Shown here one piece after another: positions 1-5,892 of a stretch of DNA of 5,892 bases. The stretch lies in NCBI GenBank assembly GCA_903885415.1, contig CAISIP010000189.1:1-5892 (forward strand). Reading direction: 5' to 3'. The translations under genes and the position numbers were made by a program. Source of the DNA: an uncultured beta proteobacterium. GTDB taxonomy: Bacteria; Pseudomonadota; Gammaproteobacteria; Burkholderiales; Burkholderiaceae_C. Each line of letters starts with the position of its first letter. Position 1 is the first letter of the stretch. Below the pieces are notes generated by a model. The model did not search any database. It saw only the letters and a program-made list of their open reading frames with translations, and was not told where the DNA came from.

Positions 1-153
1 ACTGACCTCGTGGGCAATCATGAGCTCCGCAAGACGCGGACCGTCAACCAGAACGACCCGCTCTACCGACCTCGCGAATTCGTTTGCGTGCGAGGTATAG
101 CCTGAGGTCGTGATGAAGACACCCTTGTTTGCGCGCAGGTCAACCGCTTCGCC
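1..153 (-). pseudogene. Mrr-type restriction endonuclease, C-terminal fragment (5'-truncated, runs off left edge)
   Basis: Read on the minus strand, this is an uninterrupted frame that includes KGVFITTSGYTSHANEFA, then a basic/hydrophobic stretch, then VLVDGPRLAELMIAHEVS. This matches the end of the Mrr catalytic domain, where a KG-[VI]-FITTS strand is followed by a helix and then an [LI][VI]DG..LA.LM strand-helix unit. Mrr-like enzymes are nucleases that cut modified or foreign DNA. The catalytic D/ExK part would lie upstream in the protein and is absent: the same frame is closed by the TGA at 181-183, which is the phoX stop. No usable start codon precedes the similarity; the only ATG in frame is well inside it. 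The fragment is therefore a 5'-truncated remnant, unless read-through or an unusual start is invoked. The C-terminal end lies beyond the window. Family assignment is fairly sure; that it is non-functional is inferred from the missing front half. Confidence 0.7.
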
Positions 154-155
154 GA

Positions 156-174
156 GGCGGGGCTTTGCCCCGCC
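156..174 (-). terminator. GC-rich hairpin after phoX, probable transcription terminator
   Basis: GGCGGGGC TTT GCCCCGCC is a perfect 8-bp inverted repeat with a 3-nt loop. It starts 6 bp past the phoX stop codon in the direction of phoX transcription, which is the usual place for a terminator. No run of T follows on the minus strand (the next bases are TCGGCGAAG), so it is not a textbook intrinsic terminator. It may act as an RNA-stabilising or Rho-assisted end. Alternatively, its T-tract may have been lost when the neighbouring mrr fragment was joined here. Confidence 0.5.
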
Positions 175-180
175 GCCCGG

Positions 181-2385
181 TCAGCTGCCGATCAGCCCAC
201 CGTCGAGCTTGGTGATCGCAATGGTGGCCGAGCGTGGACGCCGCCCGGTTCCGTAACCCGCATTCGCCGGCCACTGGCTTTCGTACTTGGCCGGGTCTCG
301 GACATCGGCCATCTTCGTGTTCTCGCCTGGGTGCTGGATGTTGACGAACATCGCCCGGCCATCCGGGCTCTCGCACCAGCCGGTGATCTCGGCGCCCTTA
401 GGGCCGACCAGAAAACGCTTGAGCGTGGCCTCGGTTTGGGGCTTGCCCACGAAGGTGTCGACGCGTTTCTCGCTGCCGTCTGCACGTTTGTAGGACAGGC
501 TCTTGCGTCCCCCGTCACCGACCTGGCCGGGCAGGGCTGCCAGCAGCATGCAATTGGTGACATCGGTGTAGGCACCATCGTCGGTCTGGATCCAGCAGAT
601 GCTGGTGGCCGGGCTGAATACCAGCCCATCGGGTGACGACAGGTCGTTGGCGTCGGTGAGGTTGGACAGGTTCACCTGCGACTTGTCGGCGCCAGCCTCC
701 GACGCCACAAGGTAGATGTCCCACTTGAATGCGGCGCTGGCCGGGGTGGCTTCGGCCAATCGGATGATGTGGCCGTTCACGTTGCCGTTGCTGGCCCGGC
801 TGCCCTTCATGTCCTGGTAGACCCGCGGGTTGGCCGCATCTGCTGCCGCCTCACCGTCGACGGTGCGGTTACTGTTGTTGGTCAGCGTGATGTAGACCTC
901 GCCATTGCGCGGGTTGACACCGGCCCATTCCGGGCGGTCCATCTTGGTGGCGCCCACCGCATCGGCGGCCAGGCGCGTGAAGATGGCCACGTCGGCGTCG
1001 GAGGTGAACGTGAAGTCCGGGTTGGCGGCCACGATCGGGTTCTTCATCGACAGTTCGACCCACTCGCCGCTGCCGTTGTCGCGAAATTTGGCCACGAAAA
1101 GTGTTCCTTTGTCCAGGTATTTGCTGCCCACCGCCAGCCGGTTGGCGGCGTTGGCGTCGCTCGGCTCCCACTGCGCATCGGAGACGAATTTGTAGATGTA
1201 TTCGTTGCGCGCGTCGTCGCCCATGTAGGCAACGACCGGCTGGCCTGCTGCCGGCTTGGCAAAGCTGACGTTTTCGTGGCCCATGCGCCCGAGTGCGGTG
1301 CGTTTGTGCACCGCCTGGGTCTTGTCGTAGGGGTCGATCTCGACGATGTAGCCGAAGGTGTTCATCTCGTTGCGGTAGTCCGCACGCGCGTTGGCGCCAA
1401 TGGCGCCGTTGTTCCAGCGCAGGTACTTGTCGTCGCTGCCCGCGCTCTCCCAGCCATGGCGGCTGGGGGCCCCGGCAACACGGCCGTAGCGGTTGAGCGC
1501 CACGACCGAGCTGTCGTTGCGGCCGCGCCGGTCGTTGTCGCGCGCGTCGCGCGAGAAGTAGCCAAACCAGTTCTCCTCTCCGGACGCATAGGTGCCCCAA
1601 GGGGTCTTGCCGGTGCCACAGTTGTTCAGGGTGCCGCGGGCGCGCGTGCCGTCCTGGCTGAACTTGGTGACGAGGTGCGCGCTGCCGCGGGCCGGGCCGT
1701 GGATCACCGCGTCAGACATGGTCGTGACACGGCGGTTGAAGGCGGAGTCCTGCTTGTAGCCCCACTTGCCGCCGCGCGATTCGACTTCGACCACGGACAG
1801 GCCGTGGATCATCAGCTCCTTGTCCACTTCGGCGGCGCGCCGGGGCAGCGTGGAGCCACCGCCGTCGGCGTGGATGAAGAAGGAGGACAGTTTCTCGTCC
1901 GTCGTGGCTTCGTGGTTCATGGCAATGAGGCCGCGTGCGCTGTAGGTCGCCGAGGGCCTGCCACTGGCATCCAGGCTGAACCATTCCATGCCATCGTGGT
2001 GGTCGCCGGCGCGCTGGTCGAAGTCGACGTCGGTGCCGTCGTTCTTGAATGCAGGCGCAGTTGCAGAGAGCGGGTCCCCCAGCGCATAAATTACTTCGGC
2101 CTTGTAGCCCGGTGGCACCAGCACCGTGTCGGCCAGGCTCTTGGGAACGGGGGTGAAACCCAGCGCAGTGATCGGGTGCATGGGCCCGCTCATGGCGCCG
2201 CTGGTGGCACAACCGGTGAGGGTGGCAGCACCCAGCATGGCGGCGGTGGCCGCTCCCACGCCACCGCGCAGCATGTTTCGGCGGCTCAGTCGGGCGTCGA
2301 GGATGGCATCGAAATGCGGGTTGTTGGAGGTGTTCGAGTCTTCGTTGTTGAAGGTGTCGCCGGGGCGTGTGGTCGCAGAGCTCAT
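181..2385 (-). CDS. phoX: PhoX family alkaline phosphatase (DUF839), Tat-exported
   Basis: A complete 734-aa member of the PhoX/DUF839 family, whose characterised members are calcium- and iron-dependent phosphomonoesterases that release phosphate outside the cytoplasm. The N-terminus carries the Tat motif SRRNMLRGG (Arg35-Arg36), a hydrophobic stretch (about 41-58) and LTGC at 56-59. This fits Tat export with a possible lipid anchor at Cys59. Family hallmarks follow in order: MNHEAT (156-161); NNCGTGKTPWGTYASGEEN (254-272), containing the conserved Cys256 and Glu270-Glu271 pair expected near the metal centre; GRMGHEN (366-372); YMGDDARNEYIYKF (387-400); NPRNGEVYITLTNN (491-504); SSPDGLVFSP (583-592); and FVNIQHPGE (680-688). 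Length is normal for the family. The ATG at 2385 is preceded by a weak GGA ribosome site (2392-2394, spacing 6) and gives a proper Tat signal. A Pho box lies about 46 bp upstream. Phosphatase activity itself is inferred from the family; some DUF839 proteins are uncharacterised. Confidence 0.93.
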   Translation of the reverse strand: MSSATTRPGDTFNNEDSNTSNNPHFDAILDARLSRRNMLRGGVGAATAAMLGAATLTGCATSGAMSGPMHPITALGFTPVPKSLADTVLVPPGYKAEVIYALGDPLSATAPAFKNDGTDVDFDQRAGDHHDGMEWFSLDASGRPSATYSARGLIAMNHEATTDEKLSSFFIHADGGGSTLPRRAAEVDKELMIHGLSVVEVESRGGKWGYKQDSAFNRRVTTMSDAVIHGPARGSAHLVTKFSQDGTRARGTLNNCGTGKTPWGTYASGEENWFGYFSRDARDNDRRGRNDSSVVALNRYGRVAGAPSRHGWESAGSDDKYLRWNNGAIGANARADYRNEMNTFGYIVEIDPYDKTQAVHKRTALGRMGHENVSFAKPAAGQPVVAYMGDDARNEYIYKFVSDAQWEPSDANAANRLAVGSKYLDKGTLFVAKFRDNGSGEWVELSMKNPIVAANPDFTFTSDADVAIFTRLAADAVGATKMDRPEWAGVNPRNGEVYITLTNNSNRTVDGEAAADAANPRVYQDMKGSRASNGNVNGHIIRLAEATPASAAFKWDIYLVASEAGADKSQVNLSNLTDANDLSSPDGLVFSPATSICWIQTDDGAYTDVTNCMLLAALPGQVGDGGRKSLSYKRADGSEKRVDTFVGKPQTEATLKRFLVGPKGAEITGWCESPDGRAMFVNIQHPGENTKMADVRDPAKYESQWPANAGYGTGRRPRSATIAITKLDGGLIGS

Positions 2386-2414
2386 GAAGGATCCATGGTA
2401 GAGAGAAAGTGTTG

Positions 2415-2448
2415 AGCATGGACCGATTCAGTGTCAGTTGCGTGACAA
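2415..2448 (-). promoter_or_regulatory. Candidate PhoB-activated promoter of phoX (Pho box plus -10)
   Basis: On the minus strand, 2448 to 2431 reads TTGTCAC-GCAA-CTGACAC. The known PhoB site is two direct CTGTCAT-like 7-mers separated by 4 bp, often with CTGTCAC as the second copy. The first half-site differs from CTGTCAT at positions 1 and 7; the second differs from CTGTCAC at one position. Spacing is exactly 4 bp. Ten bp downstream of the box is CATGCT (2420-2415), a weak -10 match (A2 and T6 kept), which is the expected arrangement when the Pho box replaces the -35. The start codon of phoX follows about 30 bp later. Site, spacing and gene function all agree; binding has not been shown. 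Confidence 0.6.
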
Positions 2449-2579
2449 ATCCGATTGTTTCTGGTGGCTATCCCACGCGTTTCGTCCGTGTGGCGGCACG
2501 GTGGTTCAATGCCTCCCAAATCGCAGCGGATGACTGGTCAGTCGGTCGACAATCGGTTGCGCACGAAAGGGCACGTACC

Positions 2580-2759
2580 ATGACAATCCGTCCTCTGCCA
2601 TTGCTGGCGCTGCACGCCGGGGCCTCGGCTCTGGTCTTGGCATTGGCAGGGCCGGCGCTGGGGCCGCAGCGGCGCAAGCAAGCGCAGGATGGAACGCGTT
2701 TTTGCGCAGGAAGTTTGGACCTTGCCTGGTGCCCCCGATCTCATTTGGGGTTCGATTGA
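2580..2759 (+). pseudogene. Signal-peptide-like short frame, possible remnant of a secreted protein gene
   Basis: The 59-residue frame opens with MTIRPLPLLALHAGASAL and continues VLALAGPALG. It has a short basic N-region (Arg4), a hydrophobic core and small residues where a signal peptidase would cut. The ATG is preceded by AAAGGG with 8-nt spacing, a reasonable ribosome site. After about residue 28 the reading becomes arginine-rich and unlike a mature secreted protein. One frame over, the same DNA reads AAAAQASAG, which would suit a cleavage region, so a frameshift near 2660 is possible. Neither frame gives a recognisable mature domain before a stop. It could be a decayed periplasmic-protein gene, a genuine small secreted peptide, or chance. 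I do not recognise the family. Confidence 0.25.
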
Positions 2760-2892
2760 ATTGCGCCTCCGGCAACTGCGCCAGCAAAGACACTGCCGCC
2801 ACGCCATCGCAGTGCTTTCAAGGTTGACCGCGTATGGCTGCAGACAGCGCTGGATCGCTCCAGTGCGCCGGGATGGGTAAGATGCAATCCAA

Positions 2893-5268
2893 ATGTCCGA
2901 TCAAACACACTCCGCTACCCGCATCCCCTCGTTTTGCACCCAGTGCCGCTCACGCTGCGGCTGCGTGGCCGTGGTGGATGATGGCCGACTCACAGCCATC
3001 GAGCCAGACCCCACCCACCCCACTGGTGCCAAGCTGTGCCCCAAGGGCCGCGCCGCACCGGAACTGGTGTATCACCCGGACCGTCTGACCACGCCTCTGC
3101 GACGTACTGCTCCCAAGGGCGCAGCGGATCCCGGCTGGCAGCCCATCTCATGGGATGCGGCGTTGGACGAGATCGCAGAGCGCATGGCCGGCATCAAGGC
3201 GCAGCACGGGGCGGAGCAGGTGGCCTTCTCCGTCACCACGCCATCTGGTTCGCACCTGCAGGATTCCATCGCCTGGATCGAGCGCCTGATCCGCGCCTAC
3301 GGCAGCCCCAACACCATCTATGCCACCGAGATCTGCAACTGGCACAAGGACTTCGCCACCCGCTTCACCTTCGGACACGACATCGGCACGCCGGATTTTG
3401 CGCATACCGACTGCATTCTCCTGTGGGGCAACAACCCGGCCGTGACCTGGCTGGCGCGGGTGGCGGAGATACAAGGGGCCGTGAAGCGTGGCGCGCGCAT
3501 GGTGGTGGTGGACCCCCGGCCCACCGCATTCGCCAAGCAGGCGGATTGCTGGCTGCAGGTGCGGCCCGGTACCGACCAGGCACTGGCGCTGGGAATAGCC
3601 AACCTGCTGATAGCGGCCGGCAGCTTCAATGCCGCCTTTATGCGCGAGTGGACCAACGCGCCCTTGCTGGTGCGCGCCGATACCGGACGATTCCTGCGCC
3701 AGAGCGATGTCGAGGCTGGCGGCAGCGACCAGGTGCTGTATGGACGGGGCGACGCCGACCGCCTCGTGCCCTACGACGCCGCGCGCGGCGTATGGCTGGC
3801 CGACCCGACGCATATCGCACTGACGGGTGACGCGCACCTGCAGACGCTCGCTGGCGAAGTCGCCTGCCACACTGCGTTCGAACTCTATGCGAGGGTCGCC
3901 GCCGAATGGCCGCCGGAACGCGTGGTCGAACACACGGGTGTCGATGAAGCCGCCTTGCGCCAGGCGGCCGCTCTCATCGGCGGCGCAAAGACGGTGGCTT
4001 ATTTTGCTTGGAACGGCATCGGCCAAAGCGTCACCGCCACCCAGACCGACCGCGCCCTCACGCTTTTGTATTCGCTCACGGGCAGCGTCGGCGCGCAGGG
4101 CGGCAACGTGCCGGGTGGCGCCGCAAGCTTCGGCGACATTTCCGGCGCCGACCTGATGCCCGCCTCGCAGCGTGCCAAGGCGTTGGGCCTGAAAGAACGC
4201 CCGCTCGGCCCGGGACTCAACGGCTGGGTCACCGCGCGCGACGTCTACCGCGCAGTGCTGCACGGCGACCCCTACCCGGTGCGCATGCTGGTGTCTTTCG
4301 GCACCAACCTCCTCGCGTCCCAGCCTGACACCGCATTGGCGCGCCAGGCGTTCGAACACCTCGAATTTCACGTGCATGCGGATTTCTTTCTCAACCCGAC
4401 AGCAGCCTATGCGGACATCGTGCTGCCCGCCGCCACCTCATGGGAACGCGAGGGACTACGCGCCGGCTTCGACACCAGCCTCGCGTCCTTGAAGCGCGTG
4501 CAACTGCGCCAGGCCGTGATCGCGCCAAGGGGGGAAGCGCGCAGCGACACCGACATCGTGCTGGGCCTGGCCGCGCGTCTTGGAATGCAGGCCCAGTTTT
4601 TCAACGGCAGCACCGACGCCGGCCACGACACCGTGCTCGCGCCTGCCGGGCTATCGGTGGCCAACCTGCGCCAGCACCCTGAAGGTGTTGAAGTACCGGG
4701 CGGGGTGGCCCTCAAGGCCTATGCAAAGCTGGTCGATGGCGTGCCCAAGGGCTTCGCAACCCCTAGCCGCCGCGTCGAGATCTACGCCGAGACCCTGTTC
4801 AACCACGGCATCGCGCCACTGCCTGTTTTGGAAGTGGCTGACCTGCCCGCGCCGCCGCCTGGTTACCCGCTGCGCCTGGGTGCCGCCAAGGTACTGGCGT
4901 TCTGCCACAGCCAGCACCGCAACCTCGCATCGCTGCGCAAGCTGATGCCCGACCCGCAAGCCGAGATCGCGCTGGAGACGGCGCGTGCGCGCGGCATCGC
5001 CAATGGGGACTGGATTCGCATCCGCACCGGAACCGGCAGCGCCGTGGCACGCGCGCGGGTTTCGCGCGACCTGGCCGAAGGCACGGTGTGCGCGCAGTAT
5101 GGGTGGTGGATTGAGGGGGTTGCCGGGACACCTTACGACCGTGAGCACCCGCTGGCCGCCAACCTCAACCAGGTGATAGATACTTCGCGCGATGACCCTG
5201 TCTCGGGGTCGATTCCGTTGCGTGCGAGCTGGTGCGAAATTGAACGGCTGGCGGTTCAAGGGCGCTGA
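2893..5268 (+). CDS. Molybdopterin oxidoreductase (DMSO reductase superfamily, formate dehydrogenase/PhsA-like), cytoplasmic
   Basis: A 791-aa Mo/W-bis-MGD enzyme. The N-terminus holds a [4Fe-4S] motif, Cys15-x2-Cys18-x3-Cys22-x26-Cys49, followed by PKGRAAPELVYHPDRL (50-65), typical of the superfamily. EICNWHKD (146-153) places Cys148 as the likely metal ligand, as in formate, nitrate and thiosulfate/polysulfide-type members, not Ser as in DMSO reductase. WGNNPAVTW (178-186), VVVDPRPTAFAKQADCW (204-220) and VRPGTDQALALG (223-234) are cofactor-binding signatures. LPAATSWEREG (511-521) and the C-terminal dinucleotide-binding domain (about 660-785, with HSQHRNLASLRKL and CAQYGWW) complete the fold. 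No Tat or Sec signal is present, so it should act in the cytoplasm. The start is fixed by an in-frame TAA at 2878-2880, and no other start lies between; the ribosome site is weak. No Fe-S, flavin or membrane partner gene is visible. The substrate cannot be read from sequence; the C-terminal GWW and DDPVSGSIPLR features recall uncharacterised acceptor oxidoreductases. Confidence 0.9.
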   Translation: MSDQTHSATRIPSFCTQCRSRCGCVAVVDDGRLTAIEPDPTHPTGAKLCPKGRAAPELVYHPDRLTTPLRRTAPKGAADPGWQPISWDAALDEIAERMAGIKAQHGAEQVAFSVTTPSGSHLQDSIAWIERLIRAYGSPNTIYATEICNWHKDFATRFTFGHDIGTPDFAHTDCILLWGNNPAVTWLARVAEIQGAVKRGARMVVVDPRPTAFAKQADCWLQVRPGTDQALALGIANLLIAAGSFNAAFMREWTNAPLLVRADTGRFLRQSDVEAGGSDQVLYGRGDADRLVPYDAARGVWLADPTHIALTGDAHLQTLAGEVACHTAFELYARVAAEWPPERVVEHTGVDEAALRQAAALIGGAKTVAYFAWNGIGQSVTATQTDRALTLLYSLTGSVGAQGGNVPGGAASFGDISGADLMPASQRAKALGLKERPLGPGLNGWVTARDVYRAVLHGDPYPVRMLVSFGTNLLASQPDTALARQAFEHLEFHVHADFFLNPTAAYADIVLPAATSWEREGLRAGFDTSLASLKRVQLRQAVIAPRGEARSDTDIVLGLAARLGMQAQFFNGSTDAGHDTVLAPAGLSVANLRQHPEGVEVPGGVALKAYAKLVDGVPKGFATPSRRVEIYAETLFNHGIAPLPVLEVADLPAPPPGYPLRLGAAKVLAFCHSQHRNLASLRKLMPDPQAEIALETARARGIANGDWIRIRTGTGSAVARARVSRDLAEGTVCAQYGWWIEGVAGTPYDREHPLAANLNQVIDTSRDDPVSGSIPLRASWCEIERLAVQGR

Positions 5269-5285
5269 AAAATAACAAGAAACTT

Positions 5286-5294
5286 AAGGCGGAG
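5286..5294 (+). promoter_or_regulatory. Ribosome binding site of the broken GMC gene
   Basis: AAGGCGGAG lies 5 nt before codon ATC (5300-5302), where the family normally has its ATG. The good site and spacing show that translation once started here, and that the codon changed later or is a non-standard start. The site begins 17 bp after the molybdoenzyme stop, which suggests the two genes were co-transcribed. Confidence 0.45.
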
Positions 5295-5299
5295 ACAAC

Positions 5300-5415
5300 A
5301 TCACGCCATACGACACCATCATCGTCGGCGTCGGCGTCGGATCGGTCGGTTGTGTGCTCGCCACCCGCCTCACCGCCGACGGCAAGCGCAATGTCCTGCT
5401 GCTGGAAGCCAGCCC
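5300..5415 (+). pseudogene. GMC family oxidoreductase, N-terminal remnant
   Basis: The frame reads ITPYDTIIVGVGVGSVGC, then VLATRLTADGKRNVLLLEAS. This is the FAD-binding beta-alpha-beta start of GMC flavoproteins (choline dehydrogenase/alcohol oxidase type; the usual form is [20 protein letters not shown]...VLLLEAG). Only about 39 of the normal 500-plus residues remain. Similarity stops near 5415, where IS91-type transposase coding begins in another frame; the GMC frame then meets TAG at 5441-5443. The first codon is ATC instead of ATG. The dinucleotide motif has one extra Val-Gly, caused by a repeated GTCGGC unit (about 5331-5342). It follows the molybdoenzyme gene by 31 bp on the same strand, so the intact ancestor was probably in its operon. 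It cannot make a working enzyme. Confidence 0.8.
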
Positions 5416-5418
5416 GCG

Positions 5419-5892
5419 CGCACGCTGCTCTACCAAACGGTAGCCGAGCACTATGATACTTGGCTGGAGATGGCCAGCGCAGGCCAGTTCGATGGCCAAG
5501 CCGACTACCGCACCCCAAAGCCCTTCGTGCGCCAAGCGTTCAAGAGGTATCTGGAGTGCGGCATCTTTGCCCACGGCTTTGCCCGTGCCCGCTGTGATGA
5601 CTGCGGGCATGACTACTTCGTCGCCTTCTCCTGCAAAGGCCGCGGCGTGTGCCCTCGTGCAACACCCGGCGCATGGCCGAGACGGCGGCGCACCTGAGCG
5701 ACCATGTTTACCCGCACCTACCGGTGCGCCAGTGGGTGCTGTCAGTCCCGAAGCGGCTGCGTTACTTCATGCGGCGCGACGGGGCGGTGCTGAATATAGT
5801 GCTGCGCATCTTCTTGCGGGTAATTACGCAAAGCCTGTCTGCCCACTGCCCCGGTGCGGCAAATGTAGACCGCGCAGTCTTGCACACTGGTG
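5419..5892 (+). mobile_element. IS91-family transposase, truncated at the N-terminus and frameshifted, runs off right edge
   Basis: From 5419 the frame reads RTLLYQTVAEHYDTW and continues through KPFVRQAF and YLECGIFAHGFARARCDDCG to SCKGRGVCP. This is the N-terminal zinc-binding domain of IS91-type (Y2, HUH rolling-circle) transposases. The zinc ligands are CDDC (fragment residues 59-62) and a second CxxC that is split by a frameshift. One base is missing near 5654: frame one ends in CP, and the frame beginning at 5655 continues SCNTRRMAETAAHLSDHV, then LPVRQWVLSVPKRLRYFM, RRDGAVLNIVLRIFLRVI and AANVDRAVLHTG, open to the window end. Residues before the RTLLY motif (roughly 10-25) are missing, replaced by GMC sequence, so no IS terminus is visible on this side. 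The HUH and tyrosine motifs would lie beyond the window. With a lost start and a frameshift this copy should be inactive. Confidence 0.88.

Larger units (their letters stand above)
2386..2892. other. Divergent intergenic region between phoX and the molybdoenzyme gene
   Basis: About 500 bp separate the two divergent start codons. The phoX-proximal part holds the Pho-box promoter. The middle holds a short plus-strand frame that looks like a signal peptide (entered separately). The part next to the molybdoenzyme gene (about 2760-2892) shows no sigma70-type promoter that I would defend: TTGACC at 2824-2829 has no good -10 at the right distance. I see no tRNA, riboswitch or clear operator here. 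The region is long for a simple divergent promoter and may contain a decayed gene. Confidence 0.5.

Noticed and set aside
769..2415. Long plus-strand open frame (548 codons) opposite phoX
   Set aside because: It is antisense to a clearly homologous PhoX protein. Its composition (Val, Ala, Arg and Gly rich) is what a GC-rich gene gives on its opposite strand, and no domain is recognisable.
2451..2556. Inverted pair CCGATTGT / ACAATCGG about 90 bp apart
   Set aside because: An 8-bp match at that distance is expected by chance in a 500-bp region, and no other structure supports it.
2506..2802. Minus-strand frames in the intergenic region
   Set aside because: Proline/alanine/arginine-rich readings with no motif. 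They overlap the signal-peptide-like plus frame and appear to be its shadow.
2689..2880. 63-codon plus-strand frame ending just before the molybdoenzyme gene
   Set aside because: There is no convincing ribosome site (AGG touches the ATG), no recognisable similarity and only moderate third-position bias. It could be a leader gene, but nothing seen supports that.
3148..4377. Long minus-strand open frame (409 codons) opposite the molybdoenzyme gene
   Set aside because: It is the antisense shadow of a well-supported molybdopterin oxidoreductase and has no recognisable motif.
5240..5259. TTGAAC...GTTCAA inverted repeat near the end of the molybdoenzyme gene
   Set aside because: It has 6-bp arms, lies inside the coding region before the stop, and has no T-tract; a terminator is unlikely.
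1..5892. Search for tRNA, rRNA, CRISPR, toxin-antitoxin or multi-gene defence system
   Set aside because: No tRNA-like cloverleaf, no spaced direct repeats and no paired small genes were seen by eye. The only defence-related sequence is the truncated Mrr fragment.

Overview
The window is GC-rich DNA with strong G/C preference at third codon positions. Its gene content (a Tat-exported PhoX phosphatase, a molybdopterin oxidoreductase, a GMC oxidoreductase remnant and an IS91-type transposase) suggests a proteobacterium, most likely a betaproteobacterium of the Burkholderiales/Comamonadaceae type. That placement is inferred from general protein and base-composition character, not from a search.

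Layout: (1) At the left edge, positions 1 to about 153 on the minus strand encode the C-terminal part of an Mrr-type restriction endonuclease domain with no start of its own. It lies directly beyond the stop codon of the next gene, with a perfect 8-bp GC hairpin (156-174) between them. (2) A complete 734-aa PhoX/DUF839-family protein lies on the minus strand (181-2385), with a twin-arginine signal and a lipobox-like cysteine. (3) A roughly 500-bp divergent intergenic region (2386-2892) carries a good Pho-box candidate placed to drive phoX, and a short frame that looks like a signal peptide with no recognisable mature protein. (4) A complete 791-aa DMSO-reductase-family molybdopterin enzyme lies on the plus strand (2893-5268), with an N-terminal [4Fe-4S] motif and no export signal. 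(5) About 30 bp downstream is the first 40 or so codons of a GMC flavoprotein oxidoreductase, with ATC where ATG is expected. It breaks off near 5415 into (6) an N-terminally truncated, frameshifted IS91-family transposase that runs off the right edge.

Functionally there are two intact, divergent genes. PhoX would release phosphate from organic phosphate esters outside the cytoplasm and is probably induced by phosphate starvation through PhoB. The molybdoenzyme would carry out a cytoplasmic redox reaction on an unidentified substrate, and may once have been co-transcribed with the GMC oxidoreductase. Both edges of the window are broken genes, so the two intact genes sit in a rearranged segment. 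I found no convincing new multi-gene system, RNA gene or CRISPR array. The points most worth checking are the Pho box, the two junctions, and the substrate of the orphan molybdoenzyme.
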